Of a DNA stretch of 64,000 nt, positions 24,387 to 34,457 are shown in pieces (within the stretch, counting starts at the first letter, position 1; the number at the start of each line of letters is the position of its first letter). The notes under the pieces are model-generated. The model did not search any database. It was given only the letters and a program-made list of their open reading frames with translations, and was not told where the DNA came from. The stretch spans positions 26,689,637-26,753,636 of the forward strand of contig NC_083339.1 of the NCBI RefSeq assembly GCF_019175385.1, written 5' to 3'. Position numbers and translations under genes: made by a program. This stretch comes from Lycium barbarum. Its lineage: Eukaryota > Streptophyta > Magnoliopsida > Solanales > Solanaceae.

Positions 24387-24388
<2 letters not shown>
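23992..24388 (-). other. Exon-like stretch, gene not recognised
   Basis: Directly upstream of the LINE on its strand. Minus strand 24361-23981 is open for 126 codons. The part 24340-24200 looks exon-like (ETHVMAMGDLGRALGVLKQN, YCGGFFVFGSWECDH). Possible splice sites are an acceptor 'gaagtgcag' near 24337 and a donor 'gag-aag-gtaatt' near 24115, with YRKTYLKYNEK before it. I cannot name a family. It could be the edge of a host gene in which the LINE sits, or chance. Confidence 0.25.

Positions 24389-24446
<58 letters not shown>
24389..24446. repeat. (AT)n microsatellite
   Basis: About 29 AT dinucleotides just left of the inverted-repeat element. Confidence 0.9.
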
Positions 24447-24449
<3 letters not shown>

Positions 24450-24464
24450 TTTTTATTTTTTTTA

Positions 24465-25609
24465 TGGAAAAGGGCCTAAAATACTCATGAACTATTAAAT
24501 TTGGTGCAAAATACCCTTCATCCACCTTTGGGGCCTAAAATACCGCTGACGTTAATCTTTGGGGCCTAAAATACCCCTGGCGTTAACCTTTGGGACCTAA
24601 AATACCCTTATTTTTAACGGCCTAAATTAACAATTTTATTTATTACACGGCAACTTCTCATTGGTTAATAAAATAATTAACTTAAACTAATTAATCCCCC
24701 ATTTAACCCGATCCTACTAATAAGTCCTACCCCCCAATTAAATCCCCTTTTGTCCATATCAAAAGAAACTCTCGAACCCATTCAACTAATAAGTTGACCC
24801 TTGAATGGTGTCGACATTTGAGTGGTGATTCAACCAATACATGAAACACGGAAAGAAACAGTGTGTTTCTGTTTCATGGTCTGTTTCTTTCAATGTTTCA
24901 TGGTCATAATTTCAACTGAAAATTACGTATTTAATTTCCTTTAACAAGAAATATCATGTAGTCAAATTCTAGTAAGTCTTCAAGTATTTCAACGTAAAGT
25001 TTTATCAAACTAACTGATCCTTTTTATGTTGAGGTATTTATTGGTGAATCAAGAATGTATGAAGCAACATATATATAGCAATGCAAAAAAAAAAAAAACA
25101 GAAAAGAATATTACTTCTATAGGGTGGTGTTTGACTAATTCTACTTTGAAAGTTTGAACTAAAATAAAATAGAAACAATGTGTTTCTGTTTCATGATCTT
25201 TTTCTTTCAGTGTTTCATGTATTGGTTGAATCACCATCCAAATGTCGGCACCGTTCGAGGGTCGGGCTTATTAGTTGAATGGGTTCGAGGGTTTCTTTTG
25301 ATATGGATAAAAGGGGATTTAATTGGGCGGGTAAGACTTATTAGTTGGATCGGGTTAAATAGGGAGATTAATTAGTTTAAGTTAATTATTTTATTAACCA
25401 ATGAGAAGCTGCCACGTAATAAATGAAATTGTTAATTGGGTTTTGAAATGGGTCCGTTAAAAATAAGGGTATTTTAGGCCCCAAAAGTTAACGTCAGGGG
25501 TATTTGGACCCCAAAGGTTAACGTCAAGGGTATTGTAGACCCCAAAGGTGGATGAAGTGTATTTTTGCACCAAATCTAATTGTTCAAAGGTATTTTAGGC
25601 CCTATTCCA
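24465..25609. mobile_element. Non-autonomous DNA element with long terminal inverted repeats (~1.15 kb)
   Basis: Ends are TGGAAAAGGGCCTAAAATAC and the inverse of TGGAATAGGGCCTAAAATAC. The arms (~24465-24860 and ~25215-25609) are diverged inverted copies ~400 bp long; the outer part has a 'taaaatacccctgacgttaa' motif in tandem (~30-bp period). The middle contains a shorter hairpin around 'tgtgtttctgtttcatg'. The flanks are T-rich (ttttttta both sides), so the target duplication length is ambiguous (8-9 bp). Long arms suggest a Mutator-like or foldback element. Confidence 0.78.
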
Positions 25610-26233
25610 TTTTTTTAAGCTATATGGATATAATGCAAAAAAGTTAATTTTTTATATGGTCATTCAACAATGGGAAATGGTGTAATAACGTTACTTTTTT
25701 TTTTGTAATTTTATAATAGAAAAATCATTCAACTATTGAAGAAGGTGTAATAAAGTCATTTTTCTATATTTTGTAACAAAAAAAAGTCACTTTATTATTG
25801 CATTACACCAAATATACTCTTAGCCGGAAAGTGTGTTTTTTGGCTCATTTGGGGTTGTGGGTGCGGGGGAACATTGTGTGTCACATCATTAATGGTTACC
25901 TGAAATACACTTTTCAACTAAGAGTATATATATGGTGTGATATAGCAATAGTAAAGTAATTTCTGTTATAGTAAATTCACTATCGAAAAACACGCATTTT
26001 TCTGAGGAAAATACTGACGGCTAATCAAGGATTTCCGATAAAATTGCCAAACAGAGGTCTGCCAAAATTTATCACATCAGTAAGGAAACTGATGCACACC
26101 ATCAGAAATTTTGATCAGTTTCAATGGTTAATTAAATTAAAAAATAATGACAGTGTTTTCTGACATCTTCGGAAAATAGTTTAGTCCATTGATTTTCATA
26201 AATTACAAAATTGTATTCACAATTATTTTGAAA

Positions 26234-26308
26234 TGCACTAGCCGAGAATCAAACTCAAGTATATACAGTGCAGGATATATACTATTCTACCACTAAGACC
26301 ACGGGTGC
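26234..26308 (-). pseudogene. tRNA-Gly(GCC)-like relic
   Basis: The minus strand starts GCACCCGTGGTCTTAGTGG and contains TAGAATAGTA, a B-box-like GAGTTTGATTC and the 3' end CGGCTAGTGCA. This follows plant tRNA-Gly(GCC) (GCACCAGTGGTCTAGTGG..., ...GGTTCGATTCCCGG...TGGTGCA) nearly from end to end. There is an extra T in the A box, a C-to-T in the B box, and an AT-rich expansion in the anticodon arm that destroys it. It is followed by TTT. It is a degraded tRNA gene or a tRNA captured by the surrounding element, not a functional tRNA. Confidence 0.72.
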
Positions 26309-26317
26309 TCGTTGGTC

Positions 26318-28435
26318 GAGTCCGGAACCAAAATGCCTTCAAAAAAATCACTTTGAACCAAAATATCCAAAAAAAAAAAAATGTTACAAAACTACCTTTA
26401 GCGCAGTAATTTACTGCACTAAAGCAGTTCACGGAGACGGAGCCGTTAACTGCTTTAGCGTAGTATTTTACTGCGTTATAGAAGCTGTTAAAAAAAAAAT
26501 TGGCCAACTTTATTTTTTGCAACACTTGGTGTTTTTTTTCATACTTTGACCAATGATTAGTCGTGTGTCAAGACTCCGAAACGTCAATATTTTATATAGA
26601 ACCTGATATTTTTTTCTGCGTACAATAATGTAGGCTCAATACATCAAGGATACGTAAACGTTCAGATCGTCATTTTAGGGGTTGAAAAGGTGTCCGAAGT
26701 AAGTTTTATTTGTAAACTTTAGATTTAAGTGTTCTATGTACATAGACGTCCATTTTTGTTTGACTACTTGTTATCATTAGCTTAAGGTTTTTTATTTTTA
26801 GGGTTTAGATTTATTGAAAATAAAGCCGTTGCCAAAAGGTTTTTAACTACTTTAGCGCAGTAAAATAGATTCCGAAACGTCAATATTTTATATAGAACCT
26901 GATATTTTTTTTCTGCGTACAATAATGTAGGCTCAATATATCAAGGGTATATATACGTTCGGATCATCATTTTAGGGGTTGAAAAGGTGCCCGAAGTAAG
27001 TTTTGTTTGAAAAAACTTAGTGTTTTACTGTAAGGTTATTTTAGTCAACTTTATATGTCGAGAAAATTAGTCAACTTTATTTTCAAAAATTGAAACCGCA
27101 GAAGTGAAATTGACATTCACAGCTACATTACCCCGGGATTTTTACGTTGAAATCTATTGCGTATCATCATCTTATAAGTAAATAAAACTGAAAATTTCAC
27201 GCCAATTTGGGGGAAAATTGAAATTGAATGGGATAAAAGGTGTTTTTTTTTAAATCGGCTCGGCCAAACCGCCTTGCGGCTGTTTGTCCGCATAGATCTC
27301 GAAAAACAACGCAAGTTAAAAAAAACGCGTAAATCAGACGTCCGACCGCAAAGTTATGACCATCTAAAGTTTGACCACTTTACAACTAGCTTTTCTCCCT
27401 ATATTTTTTAGAATTATATTTATATTCAAAATAAAGTTATGTCTTGATTAAAAAATAACACGCTTAAATCAAAACCTTAAAAAATAAAACACTTAAACCT
27501 TAAACAAAACTTACTTCGGCTACCTTTTCAACCCCTAAAACGACGATCCGAACGTTTATGTATCCTTGATGTATTGAGCCTACATTATAGTACACAAAAA
27601 AATAAATCAGGTTCTATATAAAATATTGACGTTTCGGAGTCTTGACACACAATTAATCGTTGGTCAAAGTATGGAAACAACACTAAGCGCTGCAAAGAAA
27701 AGATTTGTTAAAATAAGATGTTGCGATCTTTTTATGGAAAAAAACACTAAGTTCCTTAAGTGTGTTATTTTTTAATGCGTAACTTTCTTTCGAATATGTT
27801 GCAAAAAAAAAATCGCGTAAATCGGACGTCCGAGCGCAAAAAACCGCGTATATTCGAAATAAAGTTACGCTTTAAAAAATAACACACTTAAATCTAAACC
27901 CTAAAAATAAAAAACTTTAAGCTAATGTCAACAAGTCTTCAAAACAAAAATGGACGTCTATGTATATAGAACACTTAAACCAAAAGTTTACAAACAAAAC
28001 TTACTTTGGACACCTTTTCAACCCCTAAAATGACGATCCAAACGTTTACGTATCCTTGATGTATTGAGCGTACATTATTGTACACAGAAAAAAATATTAG
28101 GTTCTATATAAAATATTGACGTTTCGGAGTTTTGACACACGACTAATCATTGGTCAAAGTATGAAAAAAAAACACTAAGTGTTTCAAAAAATAAAGTTAG
28201 CCAATATTTTTTTTGGTACTGTTTCTATAACGCAGTATTTTACTGCATTATAGATTTTTTTTTTAACAGCTTCTATAACGCAGTAAAATACTGTGCTAAA
28301 GCGGTTAACGGCTCCGTCTCCGTGAACTGCTTTAGCGCAGTAAATTACTGCGCTAAAGGTAGTTTTGTAACATTTTTTTTATTGGGGTATTTTGGTTCAA
28401 AGTGGTTTTTTTGGGGGCATTTTGGTTCCGGACTC
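26318..28435. mobile_element. Palindromic Mutator-like element with four repeated modules (2118 bp)
   Basis: Ends GAGTCCGGAACCAAAATG are inverted at both sides. Flanks ctcgttggtc (26308-26317) and cttgttggcc (28436-28445) form a 10-bp target duplication with two transitions, as for Mutator-like elements. A ~140-bp module ('gaaacgtcaatattttata' ... 'ggggttgaaaaggtg') occurs forward at ~26571-26715 and ~26867-27010 and inverted at ~27502-27642 and ~27987-28132. The outer arms also carry 'tttagcgcagtaa' hairpins. No ORF is preserved. The whole is close to a head-to-head palindrome and its transcript would fold into a long hairpin. Confidence 0.82.
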
Positions 28436-28925
28436 CTTGTTGGCCTAAGGTTTTCGTTATTCTTATTTATATTCATCAACCATTTTCCGCAATACTGACC
28501 ATCAGACGTCCGTTAGTTTTCTTTGAGTTTTTTTTTTTTTTTTTTAATTCATAGTTTCCACACATTTTTGCATGAAGTCACATAACCGACGATCGTCCGT
28601 TGATCGTCTTATATGTTTTTAAAAAAAGCTTCACACTTCTCACGCATGTTTTCCCAAAATTAACAAACGGACTGTCGTTGATTTTCTTTAAAACAAAATC
28701 GAGAGACGTCCATTTTTTTTTAGAATTTTTTATTGATTTTCCGATAGGCTCTGTTGGTTATCCTAATGGAATACATGACCGATGGAGGCCGTCGGTGTTT
28801 TTCTTGGAAAAACGCATTTTAAGTGTCTTAGTTACATCATTTCCAATAATTGAGTGATTTTTTCTTTTATAAAATAAAGAAAATTGTCTATGTTACACCA
28901 TTTTCAATAATTGAATGACCATCTA

Positions 28926-29240
28926 AGCAATCAACGAACTCTATGCATAAGGGTACATATAGATGATTTGAGTATATATCGCATGTGCTATGATTTTAAA
29001 AGACATATTCCTTCTGTTCCATTTTTCTATCACCCATAATGATATGATTTTATAAGACACAAATATCCAATTATGATTTGTTATAGATTACAAATTTTAG
29101 AACTTTCTTTCTCTTATAAGCTCTATGTCTAGTCATATAAATTGGGACGGATTAAATAGTATTTTGTATGCCAAAATAAAAACTACTTATTTACGTAAAA
29201 GATTAAAAGGAGAAAAATATAAATAGGATAAAATTATTTA
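28926..29240. other. AT-rich stretch, possible degraded MITE
   Basis: Near ~29009 'ccttctgttccatttttct' and ~29140-29160 'aaattgggacggatt' look like decayed inverted ends of a Stowaway-type element. It lies in what would be the first intron of the minus-strand exon at 29242-29299. No second exon is recognisable. Confidence 0.35.
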
Positions 29241-29241
29241 C

Positions 29242-29299
29242 CAGCTAGTAGAAGAACAATGAAGCAGAAAGCAGATCTGAGCGAGTTGGCTCCAGCCAT
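29242..29299 (-). CDS. Orphan first exon encoding a signal peptide
   Basis: ATG 29299-29297 begins MAGANSLRSAFCFIVLLLA, a typical secretory signal: a short polar head, then a Leu/Ile/Val/Phe core. It runs into a splice-donor-like sequence, GCTG|GTAAATAA, at ~29242; unspliced reading stops two codons later. A TATA box lies ~60 bp upstream and the 5' leader is purine- and T-rich. Small secreted plant proteins (lipid-transfer proteins, defensins, snakins, proteinase inhibitors) often have an intron right here, but nothing shows which. The downstream sequence to 28.9 kb is transposon-like, so the rest of the gene is lost or far away. Confidence 0.5.
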
Positions 29300-29358
29300 T
29301 GCTGAGAGTATTGTGTTTTTTTTTCAAGAAAAAAGAGAGAGTTGATCTGCTATACACT

Positions 29359-29366
29359 TATTTATA
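29359..29366 (-). promoter_or_regulatory. TATA box of the orphan exon
   Basis: Minus strand TATAAATA, ~60 bp before the ATG at 29299, with a leader but no upstream ATG between. Spacing fits a plant core promoter. Confidence 0.5.
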
Positions 29367-29467
29367 TGGGCCTCTAAGAAGTCTCCCTTAATTTCCTTTT
29401 CAATATCAGCCCCTTCGTACTTCACACGTTGATTCATCTAATGAAAAGTAGAGTGATAATCAAGCCT

Positions 29468-29609
29468 CTTTTTGTTTTTATTTTTTTGGAAATCGACACA
29501 GGAGATGTAAACCGCACAAGGCGACGAGATCTAACTGAGAAAGCTGCTGGTGAGGGGAATCGATCCCAGGTCTCTCATGTGGGAAATCATTCACCCAACC
29601 CTTGCGGGT
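29468..29609 (-). mobile_element. tRNA-derived SINE, copy A
   Basis: Counterpart of the SINE in copy B, with a deletion/rearrangement in its head ('cacccaacccttgcgggtt' replaces the A-box segment). The minus strand retains the B-box-like GGGATCGATTCCCC, the body and a T-interrupted A-rich tail. It is flanked by aatcaagcc at ~29459 and ~29611. Confidence 0.75.
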
Positions 29610-30425
29610 TAATCAAGCCATTAATATTTCAAGCATAAATAACAATTTAATGCTTGTAGAGTTTGTATCAAGTTCAAGAGTACATGCAGCCACAACCTCC
29701 AGAATTAAGATCAAAATACCAGTTGTGATCTACTTATCTTCAACTCAAAGTTATCATATACTCCCTCTGATCCCTTGTCATATTTGACTTTTTCATGCTC
29801 CTTGAGACGACGACAATAACATGCCCAGTGTAATTCCATAGCCTTACTCCTATCTTGTGAAGGTAGAGAGGTTGTTTCTGATAGGCCCCCGACTCAAGTA
29901 AAGCTTATAATCAAATCAGGTATGAAAAGAAAATATAAAAGCGAAGAAGCTATGCTGAAAAAAGCCGGAGAAAAGGAACAGTAGTAACACCAAATAATAT
30001 GATAACCGAAGCAAAGGAAACAACATATGTATAATAAAATAAAAGAATAATATCGCAGAAGAGTAATTCCAACAATAAAACTAATAAGGCAAACTAGACA
30101 ATGCTCGACTATCTACTAACCTTCTACCGTAATCCTCGACTCCATATCCTCCTATCTAGGATTGTGTCATCGGTAAGCTGCAAGTTTGTCAACCTCTCAC
30201 CACCTCACTGGGGCATCGATGTATCTCCTGTTCACATGTTTGAACCATCTAAACCTCACTTTTCTCATCTTGTCCACCACAGAGGCAACTTCCACCTTGT
30301 CTCGAATATCTTCGTTCCTAATCCTATCTCTCCTAATAATATGCGCACACATCCATCTCAACATCCTCATTTCCGCTACTTTCATCTTCTAGACGTGTGA
30401 GTTCTTGACCGGCCAACACTCTACC

Positions 30426-30572
30426 TGAAAGAGATTAATTCCGTGATTATTCTCATTGATTGAGTTGGTAAATATACCATAGTTACAATGTCCTATTAGG
30501 ATACAAACTATACTAACCTAAAATAGAAGATTTACAAAATATTCTTTTACTACATATTTACACTATTTATCA
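30426..30572 (-). repeat. Copia 3' LTR (147 bp)
   Basis: Starts tgaaagagatt and ends tttatca on the plus strand. The gag-pol stop codon TGA (30572-30570) is formed by the first three LTR bases read on the minus strand. Confidence 0.95.
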
Positions 30573-33500
30573 CACCCCCGCAGTCGAAACGGGAGGTTTA
30601 CGAACGCTGAGACTGTCCCGAAAATCTTCAAATAAGACCTGTGGCAGTCCTTTAGTGAAAATATCGGCGAGCTGATATCGGGACGAAACATGAAGGACAA
30701 GGACGTGGCCGCGCGCCACCTTTTCACGAACAAAATGTATATCCATCTCAATGTGCTTGGTGCGCTGATGTTGGACTGGATTTCCTGACAGGTAAATGGC
30801 ACTGACATTATCACAATAAACTAAAGTAGCCTTAGGGATCGGACAATGTAGTTCCAAGAGGAGGTTACGTATCCAGCATGATTCAGAGACAACATTAGCA
30901 ACCCCCCTATATTCTGCTTCCGCACTAGAGCGGGAAAGAGTAGGTTGGCGCTTAGATGACCAGGATATCAAATTATCTCCCAAAAACACGCAATAACCCG
31001 ACGTCGAGCGTCTAGTGTCTGGACATCCCCCCCAATCAGCATCAGTGTATGAAACCAAATCAGTAACTGAAGATGAGTAGAGATGCAAACCGTGATCAAG
31101 AGTACCCTGAATATACCGAATAATCCGTTTAAGAGCAAGCATATGCGTATCTCGTGGAGCATGCATATGAAGACAAATCTGTTGTACGGCATAAGAAATA
31201 TCTGGTCTGGTGAAGGTAAGATACTGAAGAGCACCTGCAAGGCTCCGGAAATGAGTGGGATCGTCACACAGATCGCCAGAAGAGGCACTGACCTTCGGTT
31301 TAGTGTCAACCGGAGTGGAAGAAGGCTTACACGAGGGCATTCCTGCACGTTCAATAATGTCTGTAGCATAACTTCGTTGTGATAGAAACATACCACCCTT
31401 GTGACGGGTCACCGCAATGCCAAGAAAATAGTTCAAAGGACCTAAGTCCTTCATAGCAAATTCTGAGCCAAGATGGCCCATAATAGAACAATGGAGAGCA
31501 TCTGAAGAAGCAGTAAGAATAATATCATCCACATATAGTAAAATGTAAGCCAAGTGGTGCCCTTTGCGATAGATGAACAAGGAGTGGTCAGACCTGCTAT
31601 TAGCAAAACCAATGGAAGAAACAAAGTCAGCAAATCTTTTATACCAAGCTCTCGGTGCCTGTTTAAGCCCATATAAGGACTTGCGCAACAAACACACATA
31701 ATCGGGACGAGATGGGTCTCTAAAACCCATAGGCTGATGCATATAAACCGTCTCCTTGAGCTCGCCATGAAGAAATGCATTTTTGACATCCAACTGATGA
31801 ATGGGCCAATGTTTAGATAGAGCTAGACTTAAGACAGTGCGGATCGTTGCTGGCTTCACGACCGCACTGAAAGTCTCACCACAATCAATGCCAACCTGCT
31901 GTGTTTTGCCATCACCTACAAGACGGGCTTTATGCCTCTCAAAATCACCATTAGACTTTTCTTTATGAGTAAAAATCCACATAGACCGAATAACATTCAC
32001 ATTAGGTGGACGGGGTACCAAATCCCACGTCTTATTTTTAATAAGAGCATCATATTCATCATCCATGGCCAATTTCCAATTCGGGTCACGTAGCGCATCC
32101 AACGGTTTACGAGGTATGGGGGACTTGGTAACCGCCGCATGTAGATTAAATGGGTGCTTGGGTTTGAAAATCCCGCGCTGACTACGAGTGACCATGCGTG
32201 TGTGGGTATTGGGCTGGACAGGTGGAGAAATGGTCGAGTTTTGCGGGGTGGTGGGAAGCTGGTGGGGGAGAGGGACGGACTGGTCCTGCGTAGAGGTCGA
32301 TGAAGGCTGCTGCCCAGGTGGGGAGGGGTCGGCGTGGTCCTGAGTCACGGGCAGCGACGGAGGGGGACAGGGCAGCGGTGGAAGGCTGGCGGCTATATGA
32401 TGGATCAAGTAAGGAGAGAGGCCATCATCAAGGAAGTCATAAGAGGTGGGAGCCGGAGTATGGATTTTGGAAAACGGAAATTGAGTCTCATCAAATAAAA
32501 CGTGACGACAAATAATGATTTTATTTGAGGATAAATCAAAACATTTGTAGTCACGATGGTTTGGTGGATATCCCAAAAAGACACATGGAGTTGACCGAGG
32601 GTGCAACTTGTGAATAGTAGTAGACGGAAAAAGGGGATAACATAAACACCCAAAGACTCGGAGATGAGAATAAGATGGTTTCCGTTGGTAAAGGATCTCT
32701 AAAGGTGATTTGTGACCCAATAGCTTACTTGGTAAAATATTAATGAGATACGTCGCCATTTGCAATGCATGATGCCAAAAAGACGGAGGAATGGAGGCAT
32801 GAGCAAGAAGAGTCCGGATGACATTATTTAGTGAACAAATTTTTCTTTCTGCTTTCCCATTTTGAGAGGATGTATGAGGACACGAAAGACGGAAAGACAT
32901 CCCATTGGATGCACAAAATTTTCCGAATTGACTATTAGTATATTCCCTCCCATTATCACATTGGACATTCTTGATAGGACGTTCAAATTGAGTAAGAATA
33001 TGGGTCTTAAAATCCATGAATTTTGAGTAAACATCAGATTTTCTAGCCAAAGGGAAAGTCCACAAATAGTTGGTAAAATCATCCAAAAACAGAACATAAT
33101 AACGATGGCCCATAGAACTCAAAATTGGAAAAGTCCACAAATCACTATGAATAATGTCAAATGGAAACAAAGTTTCGGAAATAGAACTAGCAAATGGAAA
33201 CTTAACATGTTTACCAAGAACGCAAGAATGACAAATACTAGATGAACTAGAACTATTACATTCAATGCTTTTATTACGCCTAAGAAAATCCAAAATAGAA
33301 GCTCCCGGGTGGCCCAAACGATCATGCCAACGGGTAGAAGACAAGGCAGCAAAAGTCGACGGTGAATTGGTGGAAAATTTGAAGGTGGACAATGGATAGA
33401 GAGCACCCCTACTATTACATCTCATGAGAGCCATCCCCGTCCGGAAATCCTTCACAGAAAACCCATAAGGATCAAATTCAACACTCACATAGTTATCAGT

Positions 33501-34457
33501 AGTAAATTTACGAACCGATATCAAATTCTTTATGAGTTTTGGCGCATGAAAGAAATTGTTTAACAATAAAGGAGGGTTCGGGGGAGGCAATTTAGCATGA
33601 CCACAACCTCGAATTGGAATTGAATTACCATTACCAACAACAATGCCAGTATTACGATTGCTCAAATTAAAATAAGACGAGAGAGTACCTTTTGTGGATG
33701 TCATATGGGACGTGGCGCCGGTATCCATATACCAATTCGAATCGGGTTGGTTCAACGTCATCGTGTGCATGGCCGATTCAATATCCGTCGAAGTCCATTG
33801 CGTCGGGGGGCCCGCGGCTGCATATGACTGCTGTTGTGGTCGCGAGCCCAAAATGCCAGGCTGGGCCAGCGACATCGGGCCAGACGAATAAGATGGCGGC
33901 TGCCACTGCTGCTGTGGCCGAGCCCACTGCGTGGTAGGATACGGGCAAGGGGGAGCCCACTGAGGCATCCAACCCCACTGCCACGGTGAGGAGGGCCGTT
34001 GCCACTGCTGCTGGTCACCTGAGGGGCGTCCTCCACGGCGTCGGCTGCCACTGCCGCCGCCCGAACCACGGCCACCGCCGTTATTATTCCCGCTGCTAGA
34101 GCCGCGGTTTTTGTTGTTATTTTTTCCCCGAAGATGGTGAGAACGACCAGAATTTTCCAGATGAGAAGAGTCATCAAAATCACGTTTGGAATTAGCCACC
34201 ATAGCCGCGGGCGAGTCATCGTGCATTTCAGCCAACGCCATTTCCTCAAGGCACAAACTTGACCGAGCTTCGGAGAATGGTGGAAGAGGCTTACTTTGGC
34301 GGATGTAGGTACCCAAATTCTTGTATGCCTCTGGGAGTCCAGCCACCAGTTGGAGAACGAGCCGGTTGTCGGTCATCGGAGCCCCCACACTCTTAAGTTG
34401 ATCGGCCAAGGTCTTGAGACGTTGGCAATACGCCGAAGCGTTTGGAAAATGCCGCAT

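Larger units (their letters stand above)
25656..28925. mobile_element. Older TIR element hosting a tRNA-like relic and a nested palindromic element
   Basis: The outer ~110 bp at each end are imperfect inverted repeats ('atggtcattcaa...aaatggtgtaa' at the left, 'ttacaccatttt...ttgaatgaccat' at the right). Subterminal sequence holds 'cgacgg/ccgata'-like motifs on both sides. No coding region remains. The superfamily and the exact first base are uncertain. Confidence 0.5.

Noticed and set aside
31083..34249. Frames of 65-163 aa in other frames or strand over copia pol
   Set aside because: Shadows of the long copia gag-pol frame.
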